This document shows positions 27,751 through 35,722 of a DNA stretch of 35,744 nt, piece after piece; within the stretch, counting starts at the first letter, position 1; the number at the start of each line of letters is the position of its first letter. The notes under the pieces were generated by a model, which worked only from the letters and a program-made list of their open reading frames with translations, did not search any database and was not told the origin of the DNA. The DNA lies in contig JAUVCH010000033.1 in assembly GCA_030595795.1 (NCBI GenBank), positions 1 through 35,744 of the forward strand, written 5' to 3'. This DNA comes from Gammaproteobacteria bacterium. Its GTDB lineage: Bacteria > Pseudomonadota > Gammaproteobacteria > GCA-001735895. The position numbers and the translations under genes were made by a program.

Positions 27751-28192
27751 GTTTTACGGCCTGTTAGATAATAAATTGAATGCATTTTTGGGGCTTCAAG
27801 TATAAAGAGTCTGTAGATTCCTGCACGGATATCTGACTCTGAGTTCATTAAATCCTGGTTTTCATTCGGTGTATTACGTTTCATTAATACCGCCTGCGCC
27901 AGCATCAAAAACAGGTGAATCGACTACTCGATGACGCCAAAATCGACCGCCTGGAGTTAGATGAGGGAGGTTCCCAGCCTTTTTAATCGTCCAGTTGGCT
28001 GTGAATATCATCCCCGCTGTCCGTTTTCTACGGAGGTTTGTGAAACGGAGTTTCCGGGGATTTCTGGTTTGGGTGAGGAGCATAGTTTTCGGTGTCATTT
28101 TCCACTTCTTCTGTTAAACCAACCATAAACCCGCTACCAGCGAGTTTTTATTGTCTGCGATTAAATACGCAGTTCAAAATTAATCCATAAAG
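27751..28192. other. Gap with no confident gene
   Basis: Nothing convincing is coded here. A start-less plus-strand frame (27888-27986) reads YRLRQHQKQVNRLLDDAKID then RLELDEGGSQPF and a stop. It has protein-like composition and could be the tail of a lost gene, but no family is recognised. Minus-strand frames over 27717-28098 look random, with runs of Arg/Thr/Pro. Confidence 0.45.
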
Positions 28193-28210
28193 TTATACAT
28201 TATGTATAAT
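28193..28210 (+). promoter_or_regulatory. Toxin-antitoxin promoter with palindromic operator
   Basis: TTATACAT-T-ATGTATAA (28193-28209) is a 17-base palindrome. The consensus -10 box TATAAT (28205-28210) lies inside its right arm, so a bound repressor would block RNA polymerase. The downstream antitoxin with a helix-turn-helix is the natural repressor. The -10 box is only 7 bases from the toxin ATG, so the transcript may be leaderless. No good -35 box is seen. Confidence 0.65.
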
Positions 28211-28217
28211 AATATGT

Positions 28218-28469
28218 ATGGAGGTTCAATACAGCAAACAAGCCCGGAAATACTTAGTCAGGCTACAGGCTAAGAAGGCGATCAAGATAACTGAAACACT
28301 TGAAAAGATTGCTGAAGGGAATGCTGATGGATTGAATATCACCACCATGGGTATAGAAAATACCTACCGTGTTCGGCTTGGTGATTATCGAGCCATCTAC
28401 GAGATCAACAATGATGAACTGGTTTTAATCGTAATTAAGGTTGGCCCACGAGGAGACGTGTACAAATGA
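28218..28469 (+). CDS. RelE/ParE family toxin
   Basis: A type II toxin of 83 residues with the RelE fold: an N-terminal helical hairpin (SKQARKYLVRLQAKKAIKI), then the beta-sheet core with YRVRLGDYRAIYEI and a final IKVGPRGDVYK. The basic residues (Arg in RVRLGDYR and in GPRGDVYK) sit where RelE-type ribosome-dependent mRNA interferases have theirs. It overlaps the antitoxin start by four bases (ATGA). Toxin-first order resembles higBA/relE-XRE pairs. The start ATG has no Shine-Dalgarno upstream. Confidence 0.9.
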   Translation: MEVQYSKQARKYLVRLQAKKAIKITETLEKIAEGNADGLNITTMGIENTYRVRLGDYRAIYEINNDELVLIVIKVGPRGDVYK

Positions 28470-28837
28470 GCGTACAATTTATTGAAAAGAACGGTAAGAA
28501 AGAATTTGCCGTCGTGCCTTTCGAGGATTACGAAAAGCTAATCGCGATAGCGGAAAATAAAGCCGATGAAGCCGACGTATTGGCATTTCGATCCAGTAAT
28601 GAGGAAACTTCCCCTGCATCAGTTGTTAACGCTTTAATCGCGGGAGAAAACCCTGTCAAGGTTTACCGCAAACACCGTGGTATGACTCAACAGGCATTAG
28701 CTGATGCTATAGGCAAGTCAAAGATCTATATCAGCAAGATCGAAGCTGGAGACCGACAGGGAGGTGTTGACGTGCTTTCTAATATCGCCCAGGCGCTAAA
28801 TATTGATCTTGATGATTTGGTGACTGATGGCAAATAA
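28466..28837 (+). CDS. XRE-family antitoxin with Phd-like N-terminus
   Basis: Cognate antitoxin and autorepressor, 123 residues. Residues 1-45 (VQFIEKNGKKEFAVVPFEDYEKLIAIAEN) resemble the opening of Phd/YefM-type antitoxins. Residues about 65-118 are an HTH_3 domain (VYRKHRGMTQQALADAIGKSKIYISKIEAG). The C-terminus ends in LNIDLDDLVTDGK. This order reverses classic antitoxins, in which the DNA-binding part is N-terminal. The likely operator is the 17-base palindrome upstream of the toxin. A weak hairpin (28847-28860) followed by AATTTTAT may end the transcript. Confidence 0.88.
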   Translation: MSVQFIEKNGKKEFAVVPFEDYEKLIAIAENKADEADVLAFRSSNEETSPASVVNALIAGENPVKVYRKHRGMTQQALADAIGKSKIYISKIEAGDRQGGVDVLSNIAQALNIDLDDLVTDGK

Positions 28838-29073
28838 TCGAGAATCGGTTTAGGTAAACCAATTTTATAGATCCGCTACTTGCAGGTTTTTTAATGCTTG
28901 AAATGTAGTAGTAGACAGTTCAATTAACCAATCTTGGGTGTTAGGTGATTAGCCTTTAAGCGGCAAATAGTAAAGCGGACGGGCTGACGAGTATCGCCAC
29001 TGGCGAGAGGCAGAGACAGGAATTCAGATGAATATCGGGCAAGGAATTAAGTCAATTACTTCCAATGATTAGC

Positions 29074-29634
29074 CTAAAAGCGCTTACTTAATGCGTCAGC
29101 ACCGCCAATATATTCACCGTCGAGCCAGATTTGAGGCACAGTAACAGGTGTTTTGGCGCCAATCAGCGGTTTAACCCTTGCGATCATTTCATAGAGCGCT
29201 CGTGGCTCAGTGACGACATCATAATATTTATAATTGATTTTCGCGCCATCAAGATAGTCCTTTGCTCGCTGACAATGTGGGCAGTTTAGCTTGCCGAAAA
29301 TTAGATTGTTTTCGACCTCAGACAGTCCTGCGTAGGCCTCAATCACCGACTGCGTTAACACACCCCGATTAAGCGCCCCGCCCTGACTAATCACTCGCCC
29401 TCCAACCATTACAATCGGTGCATGCCAGCCACCTTTAAACAAAGGCACCCACCAGTGACTTAGCCAGTCGAAAACATGCAACTTAACCGGAATACCTGCC
29501 AGTTCATTGGCAATAGAATCAACGATAACATCATGAGTAAGCGCGCATTCACCACAGGGAATACTGGCCTTGAAAGGTCCCCAGGCACCCGCCCATCGAT
29601 ACAGGGTAATGTTGACTGATTTATTGGCCATCAT
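29074..29634 (-). CDS. Double thioredoxin-fold/glutaredoxin protein
   Basis: A 186-residue protein with two redox modules. The N-terminal half (about 7-100) has a thioredoxin-like pattern with a C27-GE-C30 pair and APIVMVGGRVISQG. The C-terminal half (about 110-186) is a glutaredoxin: IFGKLNCPHCQRAKDYL with C118 and C121, VTVPQIWLDGEYIGGAD containing the cis-Pro and GG glutathione-binding loop. It is likely cytosolic, reducing disulfides or glutathione adducts. AT-rich flanks with no operon partner; the next gene on the strand is a GNAT enzyme 220 bases away. Confidence 0.82.
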   Translation of the reverse strand: MMANKSVNITLYRWAGAWGPFKASIPCGECALTHDVIVDSIANELAGIPVKLHVFDWLSHWWVPLFKGGWHAPIVMVGGRVISQGGALNRGVLTQSVIEAYAGLSEVENNLIFGKLNCPHCQRAKDYLDGAKINYKYYDVVTEPRALYEMIARVKPLIGAKTPVTVPQIWLDGEYIGGADALSKRF

Positions 29635-29855
29635 GTAAGAGTCCCGTTAGGTAATGATGGCTATTAGAGTTTGCTTTGCTGGCTAAGTTTCAAACCAGCC
29701 TGCTAAAAATATAGTATAAGCGGACGCTATGAACCTCCCCCAGTTTAACAGTGGGAATGTAGGTAGGCTAAAAACTAGACTTGACCCTCAGATTCGCTCG
29801 AATGATGCGGATCGTGCCTTTTATGCCCAATGGGGTGCACAGCATCCTACGGCCT

Positions 29856-30365
29856 TCACTCCGATGTCGGCTTGAACGAAGGGCTAGCCGTCATCTCACA
29901 CCGCATGAGTGCATTTGGAATGGCGACACCCCGAATGATGGGCACTCTTTGCTCTACGATGACAAAACCGAACCGCGCAAAAAATGGCTGGGCAGTGCGA
30001 CTAACCTTGGACGTAAGGACGTCGATGCCCTGATTGCGAGCGGTAGCTTGAATGTGATTCATGAGCATGGTGCCGACGCCGGTGCGCGCGACAGAGCTCG
30101 AGACAAAGAAGTGATCAATGTAGCCGTCGGGCTGGACGTCAGCATAGGCAACAATCTTGTCTTGAAACTCAGCTACGAATGGGTTAATGCTTCGTATCCG
30201 TTTGGTCCAGATTTCATGATTAAGCGACGCCGGTGCCCACGCCTGGATTTGCTTCGGTGTGTAGTCTTTACTCGCAATGTCGTGAATGGCTGAAAGAAAG
30301 ACGGAGTGTAGAGCCATCTCATCGCCGATGCGGAACTCACGGATTATAATGGGCGTTTCGCTCAT
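29856..30365 (-). CDS. GNAT family N-acetyltransferase
   Basis: Acetyl-CoA-dependent transferase, 169 residues. The GNAT fold is seen as the N-terminal IIIREFRIGDEMAL strand-helix, the VDxxxxDGYIDHFFV beta-4 (VQPDGYIDHFFVSSSVARTGVG), with acetyl-CoA loop VARTGVGTML, and the C-terminal FFARFGFVIVEQRV. It resembles the small YafP-type acetyltransferases. The substrate is unknown. A 170-codon plus-strand frame covers the same DNA and is treated as its shadow, because only this strand shows family motifs. Confidence 0.88.
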   Translation of the reverse strand: MSETPIIIREFRIGDEMALHSVFLSAIHDIASKDYTPKQIQAWAPASLNHEIWTKRIRSINPFVAEFQDKIVAYADVQPDGYIDHFFVSSSVARTGVGTMLMNHIQATARNQGIDVLTSKVSRTAQPFFARFGFVIVEQRVPIIRGVAIPNALMRCEMTASPSFKPTSE

Positions 30366-30533
30366 GCTAATTTTACTCTACTCGTTACCATATCGATCTT
30401 TGCTATTAATGCCGCCCAACAACAGGATTAAAAGGTATTTGACTCGATAATATATTATCAGATCAATATCTTAATGTCCGATCCTGGCCGATATTGTGTC
30501 ATTCTTTCAGCTTCTTCAATATTTTTGACAGGC

Positions 30534-31916
30534 TTACCTTCCGTACATATCAAGTCCAGGGAGGGGGCGATGATACCGGACAACTTCTCCATACGTCTTT
30601 GACGCAGCGAACAATCCCTTATCACTGTCAATTGGCAGTCCAGCTTCTTCAGCCGCCTTCAGGAAGGCTATTGAAGCCATGAGAGCATGCTGGGGCTGTA
30701 TCCCCCCTGTAGCGCAAAGCCGCCAGCCCAGATCTGGGTAGCCCGGAATAGCTGCCGCCTCTACGGCGTGCTTGTTGTACATGATGTTTAGAACCTGCTG
30801 GATGTCTTTCTCGCCATAACCTTCCGGTGCCTGGATTGCAGTCACCGCATTAGAAGCAATATTGATATCTTTTGCGACAAGCTCAAGGCCGGCACCCTTT
30901 ACCGCAGCACGAAAGATTGCAGAACAATCCGCATGCCGCTCGACAACTCGATCTAAGCCTTCGATCGCGAGAGTATCCAAGGCTACGGCTAATTGGGCGT
31001 AATTTGGCGGCGTTTCTGTGTGTAGAGCTGTACTTTCCATGGCCTCAATCATCCTGGTAAGGCTGAGGTAGTGTTCGCCTTTTATAAGCCCTGCCTCTTT
31101 CATCTGTTGATCGCACTCAGTAATTCTCTTCAGGGCCTTTGGACTGAGAGTAATCATTCCTATACCTGGCGTGCACATCATACCCTTTTGGCTGCACCCT
31201 AAGAGCATGTCGATTCCCAGTTGATCCATAGAAAGTGGCAAGCTACCGATGGAAGAAATGCCATCGATACCAAGAAGGGCTGGGTGTTTTAGTTCATCTA
31301 GCAAATCACGCAACTTCTGAATACTGGCAGTAACCCCCGAGCCCGTTTCGTTATGCGGGGCCATAACCATCTTGATGTTGCCTTCCGAGTTATCGCGAAG
31401 GTCTTTTTCTAACGCTTCCCTGCACTGAGCAAACGGCAGATCTTCACCAACATCCCCTTTTAGGCGTATGACGCCTCTACCTAAATTTTCCACGCAATTG
31501 CCCATTGCAGTACTGAAACTTCCGATCTCCAGGGTTAGGATGACTGGCTTATTGGAATTCACTTCGTCCGGGGTGCGCAATGCGCCTGCAGCAGCCTCGG
31601 TGGCAGATGTCCCAGAACCGTTGAAGAAAAGGGGTGTCCCTCCTTTCGGCATATCCACTAATTTCCCGTACTCATGGCGTACCGCTGTAAAAAATTCTGC
31701 TACGCCTGGGCCCCGCATGCCTCTTGTTTGGGTAGATGCAAATTGAGAAACCAGTTCAGACCCAAAGGCGGGACCAGGTGTGACGTTTATAATCTTGTTA
31801 TGTGGAGACCAGACTGCAGACTTATCGTTGAGAAAGGCATCGCCAGGTGCTTCAACCTGATTAGTTTCGATAAGACGTCTAAGTCCGGAAAGTGGAGAGA
31901 TTAATTCATTTGTCAT
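30534..31916 (-). CDS. Class V PLP-dependent aminotransferase
   Basis: Fold-type I aminotransferase of the alanine/serine-glyoxylate aminotransferase-like group, 460 residues, longer than the usual 380-400. The N-terminus has INVTPGPAFGSELV. The cofactor-binding FNGSGTSATEAA region, HNETGSGV and GIDGISSIGSLPLSMDQLGID (cofactor Asp) follow. The Schiff-base lysine is in LGCSQKGMMCTPG. The C-terminal domain ends with GGIQPQHALMASIAFL. Substrate specificity cannot be read from sequence; 2-aminoethylphosphonate or serine/alanine with glyoxylate are options in the family. GGGGTACC lies before the ATG. Isolated gene, with no pathway partner nearby. Confidence 0.88.
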   Translation of the reverse strand: MTNELISPLSGLRRLIETNQVEAPGDAFLNDKSAVWSPHNKIINVTPGPAFGSELVSQFASTQTRGMRGPGVAEFFTAVRHEYGKLVDMPKGGTPLFFNGSGTSATEAAAGALRTPDEVNSNKPVILTLEIGSFSTAMGNCVENLGRGVIRLKGDVGEDLPFAQCREALEKDLRDNSEGNIKMVMAPHNETGSGVTASIQKLRDLLDELKHPALLGIDGISSIGSLPLSMDQLGIDMLLGCSQKGMMCTPGIGMITLSPKALKRITECDQQMKEAGLIKGEHYLSLTRMIEAMESTALHTETPPNYAQLAVALDTLAIEGLDRVVERHADCSAIFRAAVKGAGLELVAKDINIASNAVTAIQAPEGYGEKDIQQVLNIMYNKHAVEAAAIPGYPDLGWRLCATGGIQPQHALMASIAFLKAAEEAGLPIDSDKGLFAASKTYGEVVRYHRPLPGLDMYGR

Positions 31917-32133
31917 ATCCAGGTACCCCTAAGTTCTACATATTTATATTTCTGATCATTAACTAAAAGCTTAAGACAAACTAGCGTAAATTCGACCTAA
32001 AATTTGTCTATAACCCATGTGGATAGGTATAACTAGCGGTACTCCGTTTTCTGCACTGTTTACTTTGGCCTTCACATGGCTGAATATGGTCATTGCGCGG
32101 CCCACAAAAATGAATTTGTTACCTGGATATCGT

Positions 32134-32802
32134 ATGACCGCAACCATTAAACTGGATTTCATCTCGGACGTTGTTTGCCCGTGGTGCATTATTGGTTTTA
32201 AGCGATTACAACAAGCCATTAACGAATTAGGAATACAAGACCAGATAGAAATCGAGTGGCAGCCCTTTGAACTGAACCCCGACATGCCTGCTGAAGGTGA
32301 AAATCTACAAGAGCACATAAGTCGTAAATATGGCTCAACAGCGGAAGAAGCGAAACGCAATGCGGACCAAATCACAGAGCTCGGGGCAGAGATGGAGTTC
32401 AAATTTGATTTCTTTGATGGTATGCGAATAGTCAACACGCGAGACACGCATATCCTGCTCGGCTATGCAAAAGACCATGGAAAACAGACAGAACTTAAAA
32501 TGCGTTTATTTGATGCATATTTTAATGAACGAAAAGATATTTCCGATCGGCAAATACTGATTCAGGAAATACAAAGCGTAGGCCTGAGCACTGATGAGGC
32601 GTTGGCAAAACTGGATAATGCTGCTGTTCGTGAACAGAATGAAGGCCAGGAAGAGCATTGGCGAAATTTGGGAGTGACAGCTGTGCCGACGGTCGTCTTC
32701 GGCAATACGGGCGCTCTTGTTGGCGCGCAGCCTGTTGAGGTCTACAAACAGACATTGACTGAGTTATTAGCCACTGAAAATCATAAAAACCAGATTGCGT
32801 GA
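32134..32802 (+). CDS. DsbA family oxidoreductase, FrnE-like
   Basis: Cytosolic thioredoxin-fold protein of the FrnE/2-hydroxychromene isomerase-like DsbA group, 222 residues. The catalytic pair is C15-PW-C18 in ISDVVCPWCIIGF. The helical insertion covers about 60-165, and the cis-Pro loop is VTAVPTVVF. It lacks a signal peptide when started at ATG 32134. The frame is open upstream to 32017, but the extra residues look non-coding (an ATG at 32110 is a second option). FrnE proteins act in disulfide redox chemistry and stress tolerance; the specific role here is unknown. Confidence 0.9.
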   Translation: MTATIKLDFISDVVCPWCIIGFKRLQQAINELGIQDQIEIEWQPFELNPDMPAEGENLQEHISRKYGSTAEEAKRNADQITELGAEMEFKFDFFDGMRIVNTRDTHILLGYAKDHGKQTELKMRLFDAYFNERKDISDRQILIQEIQSVGLSTDEALAKLDNAAVREQNEGQEEHWRNLGVTAVPTVVFGNTGALVGAQPVEVYKQTLTELLATENHKNQIA

Positions 32803-32817
32803 CAAGATTGTACCGGA

Positions 32818-33006
32818 CTATACATGTGATTTTTGAATTCCGAATTGTAATCGATACTGGCTAGGGGAAATGGTTAGATATTGACGAAAGCAGTGACGCA
32901 TTGTCATAGGGTTGTTAAAGCCAGCTTGTATGGCTATTTGTTCCATATTCAAACGCTCTGATTCTAATAATCTTTTTGCCAGGTTTAAGCGTTTAGGATG
33001 ATGTCT
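32818..33006 (-). pseudogene. AraC-family regulator C-terminal remnant
   Basis: Sixty-two codons on the minus strand encode the second half of an AraC-type DNA-binding domain: KRLNLAKRLLESERLNMEQIA, AIQAGFNNPMTMRHCFRQYL, TISPSQYR, ending at TAG (32818-32820). A stop codon (33007-33009) precedes it and the first helix-turn-helix and sensor domain are missing. Without a start or the rest of the domain it is not functional. It abuts IS3-family debris. Confidence 0.8.
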
Positions 33007-33038
33007 CTATCCACATGATCAAAGATAAAGAAGGTTAA

Positions 33039-33314
33039 TACTATCCAGGTTCAGGTATCTACCAGGCTTTACTCAATCAACATCAACTTATCTGTAGTAT
33101 GAGTCGATAAGCCGGATGTCTCGACAATGCCGTCGCTGAGAGTTTCTTCAGGTCCTTGAAAACTGATTTGGTCGATCACGAAGACTATTTTTCCAAACAG
33201 ATCGCGAAACAAAGCCTGTTTGAATACAGCGAAGTATTTTACAATCGGAAGCGAAGGCATTCCTATCTGGACTATGTCAGTCCATTTGAATATGAGTTAA
33301 AACATGCCTACTAA
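33039..33314 (+). mobile_element. IS3-family transposase C-terminal remnant
   Basis: One plus-strand frame reads YYPGSGIYQALLNQHQ, then SMSR, a TAA stop, AGCLDNAVAESFFRSLKTDL, then VFYNRKRRHSYLDYVSPFEYE and a final TAA at 33312-33314. The DNA.AESFF.SLK and Y-N-x-x-R-x-H-x-x-L-x-x-x-x-P motifs are the end of the DDE domain of IS3-family OrfB; the E of AES is the catalytic glutamate. The upstream catalytic aspartates and OrfA are missing and an in-frame stop is present. No terminal repeat was found. Confidence 0.85.
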
Positions 33315-33405
33315 TAAATGAGCCGATTTATTGGGGAAACTTTTAAATCAAAGATCCAACCCCGTTAATTGTTCTGTTTTCAAAATTAAATTTTAGGAAG
33401 TTACT

Positions 33406-33891
33406 GTGGAAAAAACCATTATTATCGTTATTGTTGTTCTTCTAATTGGTTACTTTTTTGTACGTAATTCAGGTAGTGCCAACCCCGAAGAGATCGCCGC
33501 AAACAAGAAGGCCGGTGCTGAGTTTATGGAAACAAATAAAACAGCGGAGGGGGTGAAAACGACAGACTCTGGTCTGCAATACCTGGTGTTACAGGAGGGC
33601 ACGGGTACCCAGCATCCTTCGGCGACAGATCAGGTCAAGGTGCACTATGAAGGCAAGCTACTGGATAGCACTGTTTTCGATAGTTCAGTGAAGCGTGGTG
33701 AGCCGATTTCTTTTGGTTTGAATCAGGTGATCAAGGGCTGGACGGAAGGCGTGCAGTTAATGGTTGTCGGCGAGAAGACGCGTTTCTTTATCCCTGCGGA
33801 ACTAGCATACGGCAATAAGGGCGCAGGTCGTGATATACCAGGTGGTTCTACGCTAATTTTTGAGGTAGAGCTCCTGGGAATTAACGAATAG
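33406..33891 (+). CDS. FKBP-type peptidyl-prolyl isomerase
   Basis: A 161-residue proline isomerase. A single N-terminal membrane anchor (about 4-20) is followed by a short linker and the FKBP domain (about 65-160): VKVHYEGKLLDSTVFDSSVKRG, QVIKGWTEG, GEKTRFFIPAELAYG and LIFEVELLGI. The catalytic aromatic and Asp residues are retained. The anchor suggests a membrane-tethered periplasmic foldase, related to FkpA/Mip-like proteins but shorter. The start is GTG at 33406, with AGGAAG five bases upstream. It precedes the pseudouridine synthase gene by 46 bases. Confidence 0.93.
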   Translation: MEKTIIIVIVVLLIGYFFVRNSGSANPEEIAANKKAGAEFMETNKTAEGVKTTDSGLQYLVLQEGTGTQHPSATDQVKVHYEGKLLDSTVFDSSVKRGEPISFGLNQVIKGWTEGVQLMVVGEKTRFFIPAELAYGNKGAGRDIPGGSTLIFEVELLGINE

Positions 33892-33937
33892 ATCCCTTTA
33901 ATCGGCTTGTTAATTCCGCAATCAACTATGGCTTTCT

Positions 33938-34609
33938 ATGCAACCACAGGCTGATCCCTTCATCGTACCTGCTTGTCACGAAGACATTGGGATCCTGTTC
34001 CAGGACGAGCACCTGCTGCTGATCAATAAGCCGACGGGCCTGTTGAGCCTGTCGGGCAAGCATCCGCTCAATAAGGATTCGGTGCATTTCCGCCTGGTGC
34101 AGGATTTCCCGACGGCGACGATGCTGCATCGGCTGGATTTTGGCACATCTGGTATTATGGTGGTGGCGCTGAATAAGCAGATAAACGCGCACATCACCAA
34201 ACAGTTCCAGGCGCGTAGTGTTGATAAGAGCTATACCGCCTTATTATATGGGCATCTTGCCAACGATGAAGGCGTGATTGAATTCCCAATCGCCAGGGAT
34301 AAGCATAACTTCCCCTTGCAAAAAATCTGCTTTGAGACAGGTAAACCCGCTCTGACCAATTATCAGGTAGTCGAACGACTCACTAAGCCAGTTGCGACCA
34401 AAGTTATTTTTACGCCGGTCACAGGGCGCACACATCAATTGCGTATTCACAGCCAACAAATCGGGCACCCCATTTTGGGCTGTGATTTGTATGCCTCGGA
34501 TGAGGCATTTTTTATGTCGCAGCGTTTAATGCTGCATGCGACGACGCTGAAGTTTGATCATCCCGTGACGGGTGGGAGAGTGACGGGGGTTTGTTCTTGT
34601 TTGTTTTAG
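33938..34609 (+). CDS. RluA-family pseudouridine synthase
   Basis: RNA-modifying enzyme converting uridine to pseudouridine in rRNA or tRNA, 223 residues. The catalytic Asp67 lies in HRLDFGTSGIM. INKPTGLLS and the C-terminal TPVTGRTHQLRIHSQQIGHPILGCDLY complete the RluA signature. There is no S4 domain, and the length matches RluA itself (about 219 residues), which modifies 23S U746 and tRNA U32. Assignment to RluA proper rather than another short member is likely but not certain. The N-terminus MQPQADPFIVPACHEDIGIL fits RluA. Confidence 0.9.
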   Translation: MQPQADPFIVPACHEDIGILFQDEHLLLINKPTGLLSLSGKHPLNKDSVHFRLVQDFPTATMLHRLDFGTSGIMVVALNKQINAHITKQFQARSVDKSYTALLYGHLANDEGVIEFPIARDKHNFPLQKICFETGKPALTNYQVVERLTKPVATKVIFTPVTGRTHQLRIHSQQIGHPILGCDLYASDEAFFMSQRLMLHATTLKFDHPVTGGRVTGVCSCLF

Positions 34610-34646
34610 TTAGTTGTTGAGAAAATCTGTAAACCCATTACTTTGA
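34601..34646 (+). repeat. Diverged direct repeat, copy 1
   Basis: A 46-base stretch matching 35279-35324 at 38 of 46 positions, ungapped. It overlaps the end of the pseudouridine synthase gene and flanks the hcp gene. The core TTGTTGAG..ATCTGTAAA..ATTACT.TGA is shared. Confidence 0.7.
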
Positions 34647-34658
34647 ATTTTTTGATTT

Positions 34659-35123
34659 CTATTTACCACTCTGATCATGCACTAACACTTGCTGTCCACC
34701 ATACCCTCCTGTAACGCCTACATCCGTATATTTATACGTCATTTTAGTAAACCCTAAACACATAGTTATTAATGGGTCTCCACTTTCCACCGAAGCCATA
34801 GAGTATTTAGTAATTGCGCAATCAGTAAATTCATAGGACATAAAAGCCTTATCTTCACCACCAGCTCCCGTTCTAGTGAAATGCACTTTTATCAGGTCAT
34901 GATAACGATAACTCAATGCAGATTTCAAGATTGCTATCGCAGAATTATCTATTACTGAGGTAACGATAAAGTCGCTAATTTTTGGGTTGGTTTTGCGCTC
35001 GTTCGAATAATAATGGTCACCAGTATCGATACTAAATTGAGCCGATTCAAGCTTGACACAACCGCCAAATGAACCGGCACCGACACTGCCTTCAAAATCT
35101 GAACATTCAAGGTATATTGGCAT
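34659..35123 (-). CDS. Hcp-family type VI secretion tube protein
   Basis: Hcp-like protein of 154 residues. The N-terminus MPIYLECSDFEGSV, a central KISDFIVTSVIDNSAIAILKSALS, HFTRTGAGGEDKAFMSYEFTDC and the ending LGFTKMTYKYTDVG follow the Hcp1 hexameric ring fold. Such proteins form the inner tube of type VI secretion systems and carry effectors. No other T6SS component is in the window, so this is an orphan (auxiliary) hcp. It is bracketed by diverged copies of a 46-base repeat and has AT-rich flanks, which may reflect transfer. Confidence 0.85.
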   Translation of the reverse strand: MPIYLECSDFEGSVGAGSFGGCVKLESAQFSIDTGDHYYSNERKTNPKISDFIVTSVIDNSAIAILKSALSYRYHDLIKVHFTRTGAGGEDKAFMSYEFTDCAITKYSMASVESGDPLITMCLGFTKMTYKYTDVGVTGGYGGQQVLVHDQSGK

Positions 35124-35278
35124 ATTATACTCCCAGGTAATATATAATTATCGGTATCCCGCACTAAAAACAGATAGTCTGATTATGCAGCTTGTGTTAT
35201 CAGAAGTGGGCTAAAAAGTATTCCGTCGATACATTGTACCCGAAACCTTCGTTACGTCCATAGGGTGTTTATTTCTGT

Positions 35279-35324
35279 TTGTGTTAGATGGTTGTTGAGT
35301 AGATCTGTAAATCAATTACTCTGA
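35279..35324 (+). repeat. Diverged direct repeat, copy 2
   Basis: Second copy of the 46-base repeat at 34601-34646, in the same orientation. The pair encloses the hcp gene. Confidence 0.7.
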
Positions 35325-35352
35325 CCCTTTAAATTTAGTTTAAACTCTTACC

Positions 35353-35574
35353 ATGATCATCTCCCACACCGACATAGCCCACGACACCCTCTACGCATTG
35401 ATCGAAGAGTTCGTCACCCGTGACGGCACTGACTACGGCGATATTGAAACAAGCACCGCAACAAAGGTTCAGCAGGTAATGAATCAACTGGAACGTAAAG
35501 ACGTTTTCATCACTTACAGTGAAGAATATGAAACCTGCACTATAAAAACTAAGGAGACATTTGGGGCGGGTTAA
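35353..35574 (+). CDS. yheU: YheU family protein (UPF0270)
   Basis: A 73-residue protein of the UPF0270 family, found across gammaproteobacteria. Family features are the early LYALIEEFVTRDGTDYG segment, the QVMNQLERKDVFITYSEEYET middle and the near-standard length. The function is unknown. The ATG at 35353 lies in a poor ribosome-binding context. It ends just before an apparent mobile element. Confidence 0.88.
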   Translation: MIISHTDIAHDTLYALIEEFVTRDGTDYGDIETSTATKVQQVMNQLERKDVFITYSEEYETCTIKTKETFGAG

Positions 35575-35647
35575 GTTTGTTCTTATCGCAATTGCTGGCG
35601 GGAATTTGGTTAAATAAAATGTCAAATGAAAGGCCTGATAAACATAA

Positions 35648-35722
35648 GGCAGTCTCGCCTCACCACCGTGGTGGCGGTGAGGACTACAATGAAAGTTCTC
35701 ACACCACTCATTGGAGACTGCC
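35648..35722 (+). ncRNA. Structured leader, candidate IS110 bridge-RNA segment
   Basis: GGCAGTCTC (35648-35656) pairs perfectly with GAGACTGCC (35714-35722), which ends right before an ATG. Inside it CCTCACC (35658-35664) pairs with GGTGAGG (35676-35682). The result is a 75-base element with a nine-base outer stem and an internal hairpin. If the downstream frame is an IS110-family transposase, this matches the non-coding left end where bridge RNA is encoded. Only base pairing is seen directly; the RNA identity is inference. Confidence 0.4.

Noticed and set aside
27888..27986. Start-less plus-strand frame ending RLELDEGGSQPF
   Set aside because: Protein-like but only 32 codons, without start or family match; noted as a possible gene tail only.
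28938..29727. Integron attC-like sites around the glutaredoxin gene (GTTAGGT, AGCGGACG on both sides)
   Set aside because: The core motifs occur, but no matching RYYYAAC partner with the folded attC geometry was found, and no integrase is in the window.
29729..29875. 48-codon plus-strand frame starting at ATG 29729
   Set aside because: No recognisable motif or ribosome-binding site and its end overlaps the GNAT gene; composition is protein-like but insufficient.
29781..30293. 170-codon plus-strand open frame opposite the GNAT gene
   Set aside because: Rich in Arg/His/Cys with no family pattern, and mirrors the GNAT codons; the minus strand has clear acetyltransferase motifs.
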